Source: Vanessa cardui | Lineage: Eukaryota; Arthropoda; Insecta; Lepidoptera; Nymphalidae | Direction of reading: 5' to 3' | NCBI RefSeq assembly: GCF_905220365.1 | Contig: NC_061127.1 | Coordinates: 5,084,001 to 5,148,000 of the forward strand | DNA length: 64,000 nucleotides | Shown: in pieces, positions 1 to 9,759 of the stretch | Layout of the letters: the number at the start of each line of letters is the position of its first letter | Position numbering within the stretch: the stretch's first letter is position 1 | The notes under the pieces: generated by a model | Told to the model about the DNA's origin: nothing | What the model saw: the letters and a program-made list of their open reading frames with translations, nothing else | The model's database searches: none | Program-made: the position numbers and the translations under genes

Positions 1-167
1 AAATATGCCTATAATATAAATTGAAATGTGTGCAAGTTATAAATATTTAAATGACCATACAATAAATTAGGACCATTAAATATCCTTCAAATCACAGCGC
101 AGCTTTCTAATGGAAACTGGTAAAATCTTCGAATCGTTTTCAGAATAAAACCATTTTTATGGTATTA

Positions 168-358
168 GTTGGCACACGAGCAAATGGTCCATCTGATGGT
201 AAGTGGTCACCACCTCCCAAAGAAAATGGCTCTATAAGAAATATAAACCATTGCTTACGTCAATAATGCATCACCAACATTGGGAACTAGGATGTTAAGT
301 CACATGTGCCTGTAGTGACACTGGCTCACTCACCCATCAAACTGGTACTTACCCACAA
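168..358 (-). repeat. Family B SINE-like repeat, 3' part, diverged
   Basis: A degenerate minus-strand copy of the roughly 290-bp dispersed family that is nearly complete at 4736-5029 and 29718-29993. It carries the family landmarks 'gatggtaagtggtcacca', 'ccaacattgggaactagg' and 'cactggctcactcaccc' in the right order. The part nearest the family 5' end (the 'cttgcacaaagccctacc' block) is missing. No coding capacity is seen. The family name is unknown to me. Confidence 0.75.
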
Positions 359-375
359 GTGATCCAACCAACCAA

Positions 376-1030
376 CTCTGCTCAAACACTTCTGTTACAT
401 TTTAGTTTTTACCTCAAATTGTAATATAGTGTAGTATTTTTAAGCAAAAGTAATAATTCTACTTAATGATTAATTTGAAAAGAAAACAGATAAATTACGC
501 TTTCCAACTTCTCGTTTCAAACATATTTCAATTCACAATTGAGCCATTAAACAACTCGTAAGGATGAAAATATTGACGTTCGCGTTATGAAAATAAACGT
601 TCTGACATTGTTGGAAATAACCCTATTATGAAATGGTTATTTTCAACGTAACCAAAAGTTATATTTGTGCGTGCTGACAGAAGTGTTTTACTCTTAGCTA
701 ATCATGGGCATACAAACTAACAATTATTACTACTATTTAGTAATGGCCTAACTTGGAAACTATATATATTATTAAGTAGATATAAAATAACATTTAAACA
801 TACACGTTAAGAAAAACTTGGAACAATTGTCTGTATTAATCGTAACTTTATATAATAATTTAAAAATGTTTATGTTTGTATTTCGTTATAATTTAAACGT
901 ATCATTGCTTTGGATAAATCCCAGTTTGACTGATTGACTTAACACCCAACCCCTAAAACAGCAACAAAAAGTACTTATGTTGGGTTATAGAATTTATATT
1001 GATAGGAGAATGGCTTGCAAAGCAAACAAT
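376..1030. other. Unassigned AT-rich sequence
   Basis: No coding exon, RNA gene or recognised repeat was found here. The same is true of about 1110-1650 and 2070-2640. All three are AT-rich, with only short chance ORFs. Confidence 0.5.
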
Positions 1031-1034
1031 ACGT

Positions 1035-1105
1035 ATATGTTTGTCTGGTCTTGAACCCGTAGCTTTCGATTAACATCCAATCTCAGCTCAACCAGCTATC
1101 GTCTC
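1035..1105 (-). repeat. tRNA-like SINE head fragment
   Basis: Read on the minus strand, this has an A-box-like 'tagctggttgag' and, about 35 bases later, a B-box-like 'gggttcaagacc'. That is the spacing of a tRNA-derived pol III promoter. No cloverleaf with intact acceptor stem can be drawn, so it is read as a relic of a tRNA-derived SINE and not a tRNA gene. Confidence 0.35.
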
Positions 1106-1659
1106 CTTTATAATTTTTTAAAGTAGGTAATAATACTCACGTATCATTGCTTGCACCTAGTCAAGCTCACGTTAAACATTTATGACAGCAATTTATACGC
1201 ACGTGTATATTCGTGATCAGTCATTTGAGTAATTACGTTCAAAAGTGGAGCGAGTGAATTATGAAATGTGAAAATTTACGTCGCCTTATTTTGTAAACAG
1301 TTTTAGTATTGTTTTAATACTTGCTCAATGAAATTAGGGCGAAAATTTCAATTTGTTTTGGTACTTTGACAAAAGTAAGTCTTTAATATTTGCTGATCGT
1401 TAATATCGTTTTCCAAAAGCTTTCTTCAGACTAATGTAACTTGACTAAAGTTTTAAATATTTATGTTGATTACATTGCGTTCAAATCAATGGATGCGGTT
1501 TTAATTTTATTCGGATAAAGCACTACACATACTTTTATTTCACAACTAATTTTAATACCGGGTGAATACTTTGCGGACGGATATTATATTGAACCATTCT
1601 TATTAAAAATTAGAAAGAGCGTCTTACAACTACTTGAATACAGTATATTTTAATTTAAC

Positions 1660-2010
1660 TTGACATATAATAATGACGTCCTGACTGATTTCGGTCATGG
1701 TGGACAATCTCTGGGGAGTCCTGCCAACTACGCAGGTCAAACTATAATGGACGAGTGTGCCAAGCAGATGCACTTTCATAACCCGATGGAATCGACCCAA
1801 CCAGAACGAGTTCAGGCTCAGAACCAACAGCTTAATGTGCTTTCTGAGACAGGGGAGAGTACATACACCCATCTTCCAAAACACCGGGTTGTTACTGAGA
1901 TTTTTTCTACAAAAGAACTCAATAACTATTAAATAGGTCTGAACTAGAGTTTGAACCAGAGAAACCTAGAAATCTGTGGACTTATACAAAGCCAGATCAA
2001 TTAGGCAACC
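1660..2010 (-). repeat. tRNA-derived SINE (second family)
   Basis: Minus-strand copy of a lepidopteran SINE family whose other copy in this window is 48655-48985 on the plus strand. The head has a B-box-like 'ctggttcaaactctagtt'. The body has the shared blocks 'ggttctgagcctga', 'cctgcgtagttggc' and, near the 3' end, 'accgaaatcagtcagga'. ORFs of 84 and 90 codons on the two strands here lie inside the element and are not genes. Confidence 0.7.
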
Positions 2011-2653
2011 GTGATGTGACAAGTGATATTGCCGAAACCTGACAGGTTAACGCTGCAAACAAGTGCAAACACCATTAAGATGATAAAATATTTTATTAAC
2101 AATATGTTCGAACATATTCTGAAAAACAAGTGAGGAAGCTGGTTTAAAAAAAATCTAGACAGCTAAGAATCATTATTCGAGACCCAATTATTATAAACCT
2201 TTTACGAAGTAAGTTACAATACGCATTATGTGAGACCTATTAAATTGTAATTTACGTTATGACATTGCGTTTATAAAGACAGTTCTAATAGGTACCGCAG
2301 ACTTCATAAAATAGTATATTTACGCGTGTATTATCAATTAACATGAGCATAATCAGTTATTTGACTAATGTCGCTCTAAAGCTGAGCCGGGTGAGTTATG
2401 ACGTCAAATCATTATATTACGCAACAGACGTACCGCCTAATTAATGAGGGTGGGTAGCTTGATGAAATAGGCATTCAAGTTATTAATACACTCAATTAAA
2501 AGAGAAAAAAGTTTTATTTAAACGTACAGATAATTAATATAAAGTTTGTTTTTATAATTTATATATGTATTTGTTAATCTGACTTTGTTTGATACCCTTA
2601 CCTATTTCATTTTATAAACCGATCGTCATTAATTTTTGTACAAGCTTTGTCAG

Positions 2654-2968
2654 GGCCGAGTTTGGCCAGGGGTTAGAACACGTGCATCTTAACCGATGAT
2701 TTTGGCTTCAAAACCAGGCAAGCACCACTACATATATGTGCTTAATTTGTGTTTATAATTCATCTCGTGTTCGGCGGTGAAGAAAAACATCGTGAGGAAA
2801 CCTGCATGTGTCTATTTTTCATAGAAATTCAGCCACATGTGCATTCCACCAACCCGCATTGGAACAGCGTGATGGAATGTGTTCCAAGCCGTCTCCTTAA
2901 TGGAGGCCATAAGCCCAGCAGTGGGAAATTTACAGGCTGTTACTTTTCTTTATTTTACTTTTTGTCAG
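2654..2968 (+). repeat. Metulj-like tRNA-derived SINE (family A)
   Basis: Plus-strand, near full-length copy. The 5' tRNA-like head carries 'ggccaggggttagaac' (A box) and the decayed B box 'ggcttcaaaaccagg'. It is followed by the family body ('ttgtgtttataattcatctc', 'gtgaggaaacctgcatgtgt', 'ccaacccgcattggaacagc') and the 3' block 'cccagcagtgggaaattta'. The T in place of G in the B box suggests an old, inactive copy. Confidence 0.85.
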
Positions 2969-3076
2969 GGCTATAGAGATATATTAGAAAGTGAACATCT
3001 AACACCTGACTTACTCAAAGTCAAATGTGGGCGAGCTGCGGTCGGAAACTAATGTAGTTGAGCGGTCGGAAGAAAT

Positions 3077-3231
3077 GGTCATCTGACGTCAAATCGTCAC
3101 CACTATCCAAATATCGCCGTAAAATGTTAATCTTTTCTTAATACCAATGTCCCAACAATCCTGGGAAATTAGATGTTATGTACCTTGTGCCAGTAGTTAC
3201 ACTGGCTCTTTAAACCGAAGCTCACCGGTAT
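3077..3231 (-). repeat. Family B repeat, degenerate
   Basis: Minus-strand, strongly diverged copy of family B. Recognisable blocks are 'ttagatgttatgtacc', 'ttgtgcca' and 'agttacactggctc'. Both ends are lost. Confidence 0.6.
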
Positions 3232-3485
3232 TAAATATTGCTGTTTTGTGATAGTAATACAATATTTTCAAGTTATATCTTAATATATAATAATAATTAA
3301 TAGAGGTGTGAATACTAAGCTGTATCAAAAAGGTAATATAAAATCAACATTTGTGCTTCCAATTTCACGAGAAATATTAAAAGCTAAACAAAGTTAACAA
3401 AATGTAAGACTATTGCCGGTTCGTGACATAGGTTATACCAAACTAAACTTAATAGTTAATATTTTAGATTAATTCATTATTTACT

Positions 3486-3722
3486 TGATGGTAAGCTTTG
3501 TGTATGCTCGTCTGGGTTACCTACCCACTACTACCAATTCATCAGATCAGAAGAAATTCTTAGTATGATTGTGTTTCGGTTTGAAGGATAAGTGAGCCAG
3601 TGTAACTACAGGCTCAAGGGTCATAACATAACATCGTAGATCCCAAGGTTGATGGCGCATTAGCGATGTTAGAGATCAGTAATATTTCTTGTCTATAGGC
3701 AGTGGTGGCTACGTACTGACTG
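3486..3722 (+). repeat. Family B repeat
   Basis: Plus-strand diverged copy of family B. It starts near 'ggtaagctttgtgtatgctc' and runs through 'ggtttgaaggataagtgagc', 'cccaaggttgatggcgcatt' and 'taatatttcttgtctatagg'. The 65-codon ORF overlapping its end is a chance ORF. Confidence 0.7.
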
Positions 3723-4735
3723 TTGACCTATTTCGCCTTTATTTATGTCCTTTATTATATATATGTTATGAAAATATGTGTACTAATCGTGCAGTATCAC
3801 TATTAGTTAGTGGTCTAATTTATTACACCGCGTATATTGCGGTGCTCAGTCATCCTCTTAAAAATGATAAACGAGGATACCGCTGAAACTCAGAATCTAA
3901 AATGATTCTTAAAAATGCATTAAATTTGTTGCAGAGACTTGTTGAACTAGTTTCCATTTAGTTAAAAAATTAAATTAATTTCGCCGTCATTATGTATCAC
4001 TATATACAAACGCGTTTCGTGTAGAATGCAATAAAAGCCTCAAATAAATGTTTTATTCGTTGAAAATGATGCACTAATGACTAAATGACATATTTTTTCG
4101 TATATCACGTGATTTATAACACAATTACATTGTAAATAAAAAGTAATATTGTTATTGTTACTAGTTATTTTATACAATATGTTATTTATTTATAACTATA
4201 TTAACTACAATTGAAGATCGTATTCTCGATCGATTCTCGTATTGTTTTTTGATAGATATACTGTAGGGTTTTCTTGGCTGACACAGACTCCAAATATACC
4301 AATAACTATAACTACGTTATATAATCGTAAATCGGCTTTTAAGTAGTCTAATATTTTTCATTTCATTTTACTTAGGAGGACTTTAAAAAATATGTTGAAT
4401 ACGCAATTATTTTTATTACTTTTTAGTGCATATTCATATGTTTTAAAATAGTGTTTTGTTTGAAGTCGGTTTTACTTTTTGTTAAAATTTTTATTTATAA
4501 TAATTATTGTTAGATTACACCAACTAAATATAACATAGTTTGAATATATAATATAATAATCATAACTTTACAGAAAAAAAAATTGAAAAGTAAATGCTAA
4601 ATCCCATTTTTGTTTAGTTTTATTTAATTTACCCGAGCCGGATTTTTATCTACTATCAAATTAATATCGAAAACGTGACAGCGCTTTAATTATTGCGTAA
4701 TACAATAATCAAAACATTTGTACAAATATATATAT

Positions 4736-5029
4736 ACTTGGTGGTAGGGCTTTACTTGGTGGTAGGGCTTTGTGCAAGCCCTTCTGGGTAGGTACCACCC
4801 ACTCATCAGTTATTCTACCGCCAAATAACAGTACTCAGTATTGTTGTGTTCCGGTTTGAAGGGTGAGTGAGCCAGTGTAACTACAGGCACAAGGGACATA
4901 GCATCTTAGTTCCCAAGGTTGGTGGCGCATTGACGATGTAAGGAATAGTTAATATTTCTTACAGCGTCATTGTCTATGGGTGATGGTGACCACTTACCAT
5001 CAGGTGGCCCATATGCTCGTCTGCCAACC
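4736..5029 (+). repeat. Family B SINE-like repeat, near full length
   Basis: The best plus-strand copy of family B: 5' 'acttggtggtagggcttt', a central 'ccggtttgaagggtgagtga', 'ttcccaaggttggtggcgca' and a 3' 'catatgctcgtctgccaacc'. The 18-bp 5' terminal block is present twice in tandem (4736-4753 and 4754-4771). The last 60-70 bases resemble the 3' tail of the LINE relic at 37325-37436. The family therefore looks like a SINE mobilised through a shared LINE tail (inference). Confidence 0.85.
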
Positions 5030-5679
5030 TATAACTATATATACTATTATATTATATAATATATATAATGTAATGCAAGAGTAACTCTATCTGTTGCTCT
5101 TTCAGGGACAAAACACTCAACCAAATTTGATGTTTCTTTTATGAAGCAAACTTGAACTCCAATCGGCTGACAAGTGGTAATTAATAATAAAAAAATCACT
5201 GCTTATTAATAAGATACACAATTTGAATTATTATATACTAAAGAGTATTTATATTTAATTAATACATTTTATCGTCTGAATGAATTTGTAAATAATCGTA
5301 ATGAAAATTAATAATGAATCGTTTTAAATTTACCTACAGGTTGGTTCATTAAAATTTAAATATAATGTGTAATTCTCATTAACGATATCGAATAGGAAAT
5401 TATATATAAATTGAACGTCAAGATCTTTCCGATCAAGCACGAACTAAATCTGAAAATTTGTTTCAATTACACGTAATTTATGATATTATTAATATTTCAA
5501 ATATGAAAGTAATTGTTTGTCTGTTGTTGTGTAACGACAAAACCTCTGAAATTGTTTAAATTTGGTATAAAGCAAGCTTCAACTCCAAGGAAGGGCATAG
5601 ACTAAGTTTTATTCTTAATATTTAATGACCAAGACTGGAGATTTACTTATAAATTGTGTACTTAGGTAAATTTTATGTT

Positions 5680-6012
5680 AGATCACTCTGCATCTTCAAC
5701 CTAATATTTCACGGGGAATGTTCCAAGGAACTATTTGGATTAATCCTGGAAAATCTGCTGAATTTCACTTTCAGACATCTCGTAATATAAGTTTCACTTG
5801 CACCACCTAGATGTCCGAAAATCTACAACAGTCCTCTTCCTCCCACAGCCACTCTGTGGAACTAGCTTTCGCCGGTGGGTTTTCCGAACCGATACGACTT
5901 CGGAACTTTCGAGAAAAATCTTTCAAGATCATACTCATTTATAAAAGGTCACAACGCATCTGCAATTACCCCCCAGTGTAACAGATGTCCATGGCCGGTG
6001 GTTATAGATAGT
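5680..6012 (+). pseudogene. LINE reverse-transcriptase C-terminal relic and 3' end
   Basis: Broken plus-strand coding remnant of a non-LTR retrotransposon. Fragments in shifting frames read as the C-terminal tail typical of lepidopteran LINEs: 'cacggggaatgttccaagga' (Gly-x-Cys-Ser-Lys-Glu-like), then a Leu-Trp-Asn stretch, a region giving Pro-Asn-Arg-Tyr-Asp-Phe-Gly, and the 3' 'aacagatgtccatggc'. Several frameshifts and stops are present. Related tails occur at 37325-37436. Confidence 0.6.
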
Positions 6013-6443
6013 TATATATAGATCTACCTTGTTCATAAAAAGTATCTCACTGATATATCACAATTTAATGCGACCTCATCATAATAATACGATCTTAACC
6101 TTTGTCTTAACCAACTTATCAAATACTTCTCTTAAAATGTTTATAACTAAGCAATTGAATATCGATATAATTCCCTGCCATCCAATTTGTATGTCCTTGT
6201 CGAAAAACATAAACCCAGTCGAGATATTTTATTACTATTCAATTAGGTCAAGATCAAACTGAGATTTGAATGTCTAGTTGCATGTTGGTAATTCCATGGA
6301 GTTGTTATTTAAACCTTTGACGTATAGTTCAAGATATGGTTACGTTTACTATCTAGAATAACAGACACCGCTCGAGAGCAGTACTAACCTATTGTAACTT
6401 ACTGGGTGCTGGTATAATATATTCGCATATCGATATATGACGA

Positions 6444-6773
6444 CCAACAACAACAACAACACAACAACAACAGCCTGTAAATTCCCACTGCTGGGCTAAA
6501 GGCCTCCTCTCCCTTAGAGGAGAAGGTTTGGAACATATTCCACCACGCTGTTCCAATGCGGGTTGGTGGAATACACATGTGGCAGAATTTCTATGAAATT
6601 TGTCACATGCAGGTTTCCTCACGGTGTTTTCCTTCAACGCTGAGTACGAGACGAATTATAAAGACAAATTAAGCACATGAATCAGCGGTGCTTGCCTGGG
6701 TTTGAACCCGCAATCATCGGTTAAGATGCACGCGTTGTAACCACTGGGCCATCTCGACTCAACGATCCACGAC
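6444..6773 (-). repeat. Metulj-like tRNA-derived SINE (family A) with target duplication
   Basis: Near full-length minus-strand copy. On the minus strand it begins with the tRNA-like head ('gatggcccagtggtta', B box 'gggttcaaacccaggc') and ends in the family 3' block and a (TTG)n tail, seen here as 'caacaacaacaac'. The 10-bp direct repeat 'gacgaccaac' at 6439-6448 and 6774-6783 is a likely target-site duplication. ORFs on the minus strand overlapping it are inside the SINE. Confidence 0.9.
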
Positions 6774-6789
6774 GACGACCAACGCTTGG

Positions 6790-7540
6790 CGCTATATATC
6801 TGATATTGTCGTGTATATTTTAGACCCGTATTGCGCCATAAATTCGAAATAATTTCAAATACATAATAAAAATCATGCAGTATAATATTATTAGATATGT
6901 ACATTATATTTTAATACTTTGAGAGAAAAAAATAATTCGTTAACTGTTACCCGAACAAAAAGTACACTCAGTATGTCAAACTCTTTGGTAAAATTAAACA
7001 TGCATGCATATAAACACAACACGCACACAGAGGAAAATACAGTACAGTAGAGAGCGTGCATGATGGTATAAGAGAGCCTACAAGCGACTGATATGATATG
7101 TAAGGTGAGCCGTCATGACATACGATTCGGTCTCAATCCCAAGATTAAAGAAGAAGTGTAATGCTTGTAAATCTAGTGCCATTTTAGTTCTTACTCTGAG
7201 ATTTAGCATTTAATATCCTTCATACAAAGTACTAGATCATAATATATCCGCACAAGTGTGACGTCGACTGCCGGTTCTCTTACTAATTCTCTTAATATTA
7301 GAATTTTACATGGTTCAGGTATTCATCGACTTTACTTAGCACGGACAACATTGTCAACTAATAAACTCTGGCTTTCTTTTCGTGACCAAAACAACAGTTC
7401 CATTTTACTAGCCTGTCATAAAATTTGCACCCAAAAGTTTTGGAATTCATGCAACTAGAACAATGTATTCTCATATCAATACTATCAGTAAGAACTATAT
7501 TTGAGTCCAAGACATTGTCACATCATTCACCGTCTGGAGT
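6790..7540. other. Unassigned sequence
   Basis: No gene or recognised repeat was found. A stretch at about 7546-7660 resembles the sequence at 6362-6440 that the SINE at 6444 interrupts ('acagacaccg', 'actaacctattg', 'gctggta'), so the two are probably an old repeat pair. Confidence 0.4.
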
Positions 7541-8353
7541 CACAGACACCGATCAAAAATAACACTAACCTATTGAGCCTGTTAGCTATGCTGGTACATA
7601 TATAAATATATATATCGGTATGCGGTAACCATCCACGTAGGCGGTCATTCAAGACACGTGCTTCACTCATTTATAACTAAAATAGTGCACTCGATACTAT
7701 TTAAATAATAAATAAGATTCGTATATATTTTTTCCCTGAATTCTTCAATACACTAAAATTATGAAAAATAGTTTTATTATTTAAACTAACGTAATAATGA
7801 AATTCAAACTAAATACCTAATCCTGATAAGACATTAATGTAAGGTTACAAATTATTTAAAAAAAACAAAGTTTATTTATTTTATTTTGTTTATTTAAAAA
7901 GAGCATCGCAAATATTGGCGATCTAATGTAGTTACGTCATTTGTGAAATTTTTGAATTTCTAGATCCAGATTGAATATTAATATTATATTATTGTTTACA
8001 CAACAATTACAGCTTTATTAAATACAATAACAAAAATATAAAATTCAAATGTTGTTGCAAACGGTATCTGTAACCCATTTGCACACGTGACCTTTAAAGA
8101 GAATGTTTTTGATGGCTGGCGTTGGCTTACTATACTAGTAATGCATAAGTCACTGTTTCTATTGATAAAGTGTTCATTTGCCCTTTAATCACACAATAAA
8201 ACATAATAGTCGTTTGTAAATTATTACCCTGCAATGAATTGTAATAGACACTAAAATTAGTTATATTATACACACATCGAAACATATTCTCATCCGTGCA
8301 TTCATGCATAAATATCATGTAATCACACATTTACATATAACACATATGTTAAA

Positions 8354-8657
8354 GTAAAGAAAGTAAAGTAAATGTAAATTTCCCACTGCTGGGATAAGGC
8401 CTCTTTCATTAAGGAGAGGGTTTCGAATATATTCCACCACGCTGTTTCAATACGGGTTGGTGGAATGCACATGTGGCAGATTTTCGATGAAATTAGACAC
8501 ATGCAGGTTTCCTCACGTTGTTTTCCTTCACCGCCGAGTACGAGATGAATTATAAACACAATTTAAGCACATATATATAGTGGTGCTTGACTGGGTTTGA
8601 ACTTACAATCATCGGTTAAGATGCACGCGTTTTAACCACTGGGCCATCTCAGATCTT
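8354..8657 (-). repeat. Metulj-like tRNA-derived SINE (family A) with target duplication
   Basis: Minus-strand, near full-length copy with an A-rich/'aaagtaaag' tail in place of the (TTG)n tail. It is flanked by the 12-bp direct repeat 'acatatgttaaa' (8342-8353 and 8658-8669), a convincing target-site duplication. The B box is decayed ('gggtttgaacttacaatc' on the plus strand). Confidence 0.9.
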
Positions 8658-8802
8658 ACATATGTTAAAATTGACTATGTAACAAAAATAACAATTTGGC
8701 CATATAAGCCATAAGGAAGTTTAAATAAAAATGATATCCTTCACCAGCATCAGTGAAAGTATAATCTGTTTTTCTAAGTTTTTCTCAGAGTGTACGTACT
8801 TT

Positions 8803-8963
8803 TATGGTATAGTTTAGAGGACGAGTATATGTACCACCTGATAAGTGGTCAATATCACTCATAGACAATGGTTCTCTAAGAAGTATTTATAATTCCTTAC
8901 ATCTCCAACGCGCCACTGACCTTGGGTACTAAGATATTATGTCCCGTGTGCTTGTAGTTACAC
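8803..8963 (-). repeat. Family B repeat, 3' half, interrupted by a LINE fragment
   Basis: Minus-strand family B sequence that stops at 'gtagttacact' and runs directly into LINE sequence. A short remaining 5' piece of the family ('agaccgacttgcacaaagcc') is found at about 9670-9722. The simplest reading is one family B copy split by a LINE insertion and then lengthened by tandem duplication. Confidence 0.7.
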
Positions 8964-9447
8964 TCATCATCATCCTCCTGCCCTTTTCCCAATTTTATTT
9001 GGGGTCGGCGCAGCGCGTCTTCTCCTTCCATACTTCTCTGTCAGACGTCATCTCTCATAGACAATGGTTCTCTAAGAAGTATTTATAATTCCTTACATCT
9101 CCAACGCGCCACTGACCTTGGGTACTAAGATATTATGTCCCGTGTGCTTGTAGTTACACTCATCATCATCCTCCTGCCCTTTTCCCAATTTTATTTGGGG
9201 TCGGCGCAGCGCGTCTTCTCCTTCCATACTTCTCTGTCAGACGTCATCTCTCATAGACAATGGTTCTCTAAGAAGTATTTATAATTCCTTACATCTCCAA
9301 CGCGCCACTGACCTTGGGTACTAAGATATTATGTCCCGTGTGCTTGTAGTTACACTCATCATCATCCTCCTGCCCTTTTCCCAATTTTATTTGGGGTCAG
9401 CGCAGCATATATTCTCCTTCCATACTTCTCTGTCAGACGTCATCTCA
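8860..9447. repeat. Three-copy tandem repeat, 196-bp period
   Basis: The string 'catagacaatggttctctaa' starts at 8860, 9056 and 9252, giving an exact 196-base period. Each unit joins about 100 bases of family B repeat to about 95 bases of antisense LINE 3' end ('cccttttcccaattttattt'). Units one and two are essentially identical. The third diverges near its end ('ggggtcagcgcagcatatat') and continues into the rest of the LINE fragment. Confidence 0.95.
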
Positions 9448-9608
9448 CAAGTAACATTCGTTCTTACCATATCGTCTTTCACACAGTCCATCCATCGTTT
9501 TCTTGGTCGTCCTCTACCTCTATATCTATCCACATCCATGCTCAAGGCCTTCCTCACAATATGTTCCTCATTCCTCCGCATTACATGCCCATACCATGAT
9601 AGATACAC
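9387..9608 (-). pseudogene. Non-LTR retrotransposon reverse-transcriptase C-terminal fragment
   Basis: A 73-codon minus-strand ORF. It has the C-terminal signature of insect endonuclease-reverse transcriptases: Trp-Tyr-Gly-His-Val-Met-Arg-Arg near residue 5, an Arg/Gly/Pro-rich GRGRPRKRWMD at about 31-41, and a final Ala-Asp-Pro-Lys. It is only the last part of an element that is normally about 1000 residues, so it is a 5'-truncated relic. It lies antisense within the family B copy at 8803-9722. The 98-codon plus-strand ORF at 9331-9627 is its shadow. Confidence 0.8.
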
Positions 9609-9759
9609 TGACTTTCTTAATACTTAGTATGGGCATGTAATGTGGAGTATTTCTTAATACTGAATATCCGATAAGTGGGTCCCAGACCGACTTGCACAAA
9701 GCCCAACCAGCAAGATAAAAATATTGAAGTAGAATCATAAAAGAACTTTTGATGTTCAT

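Noticed and set aside
8860..9447. CRISPR-like array
   Set aside because: There are three long 196-bp direct units with no short repeat/spacer structure, and the DNA is clearly animal.
9331..9627. 98-codon plus-strand ORF
   Set aside because: It is the antisense shadow of the LINE reverse-transcriptase fragment at 9387-9608.
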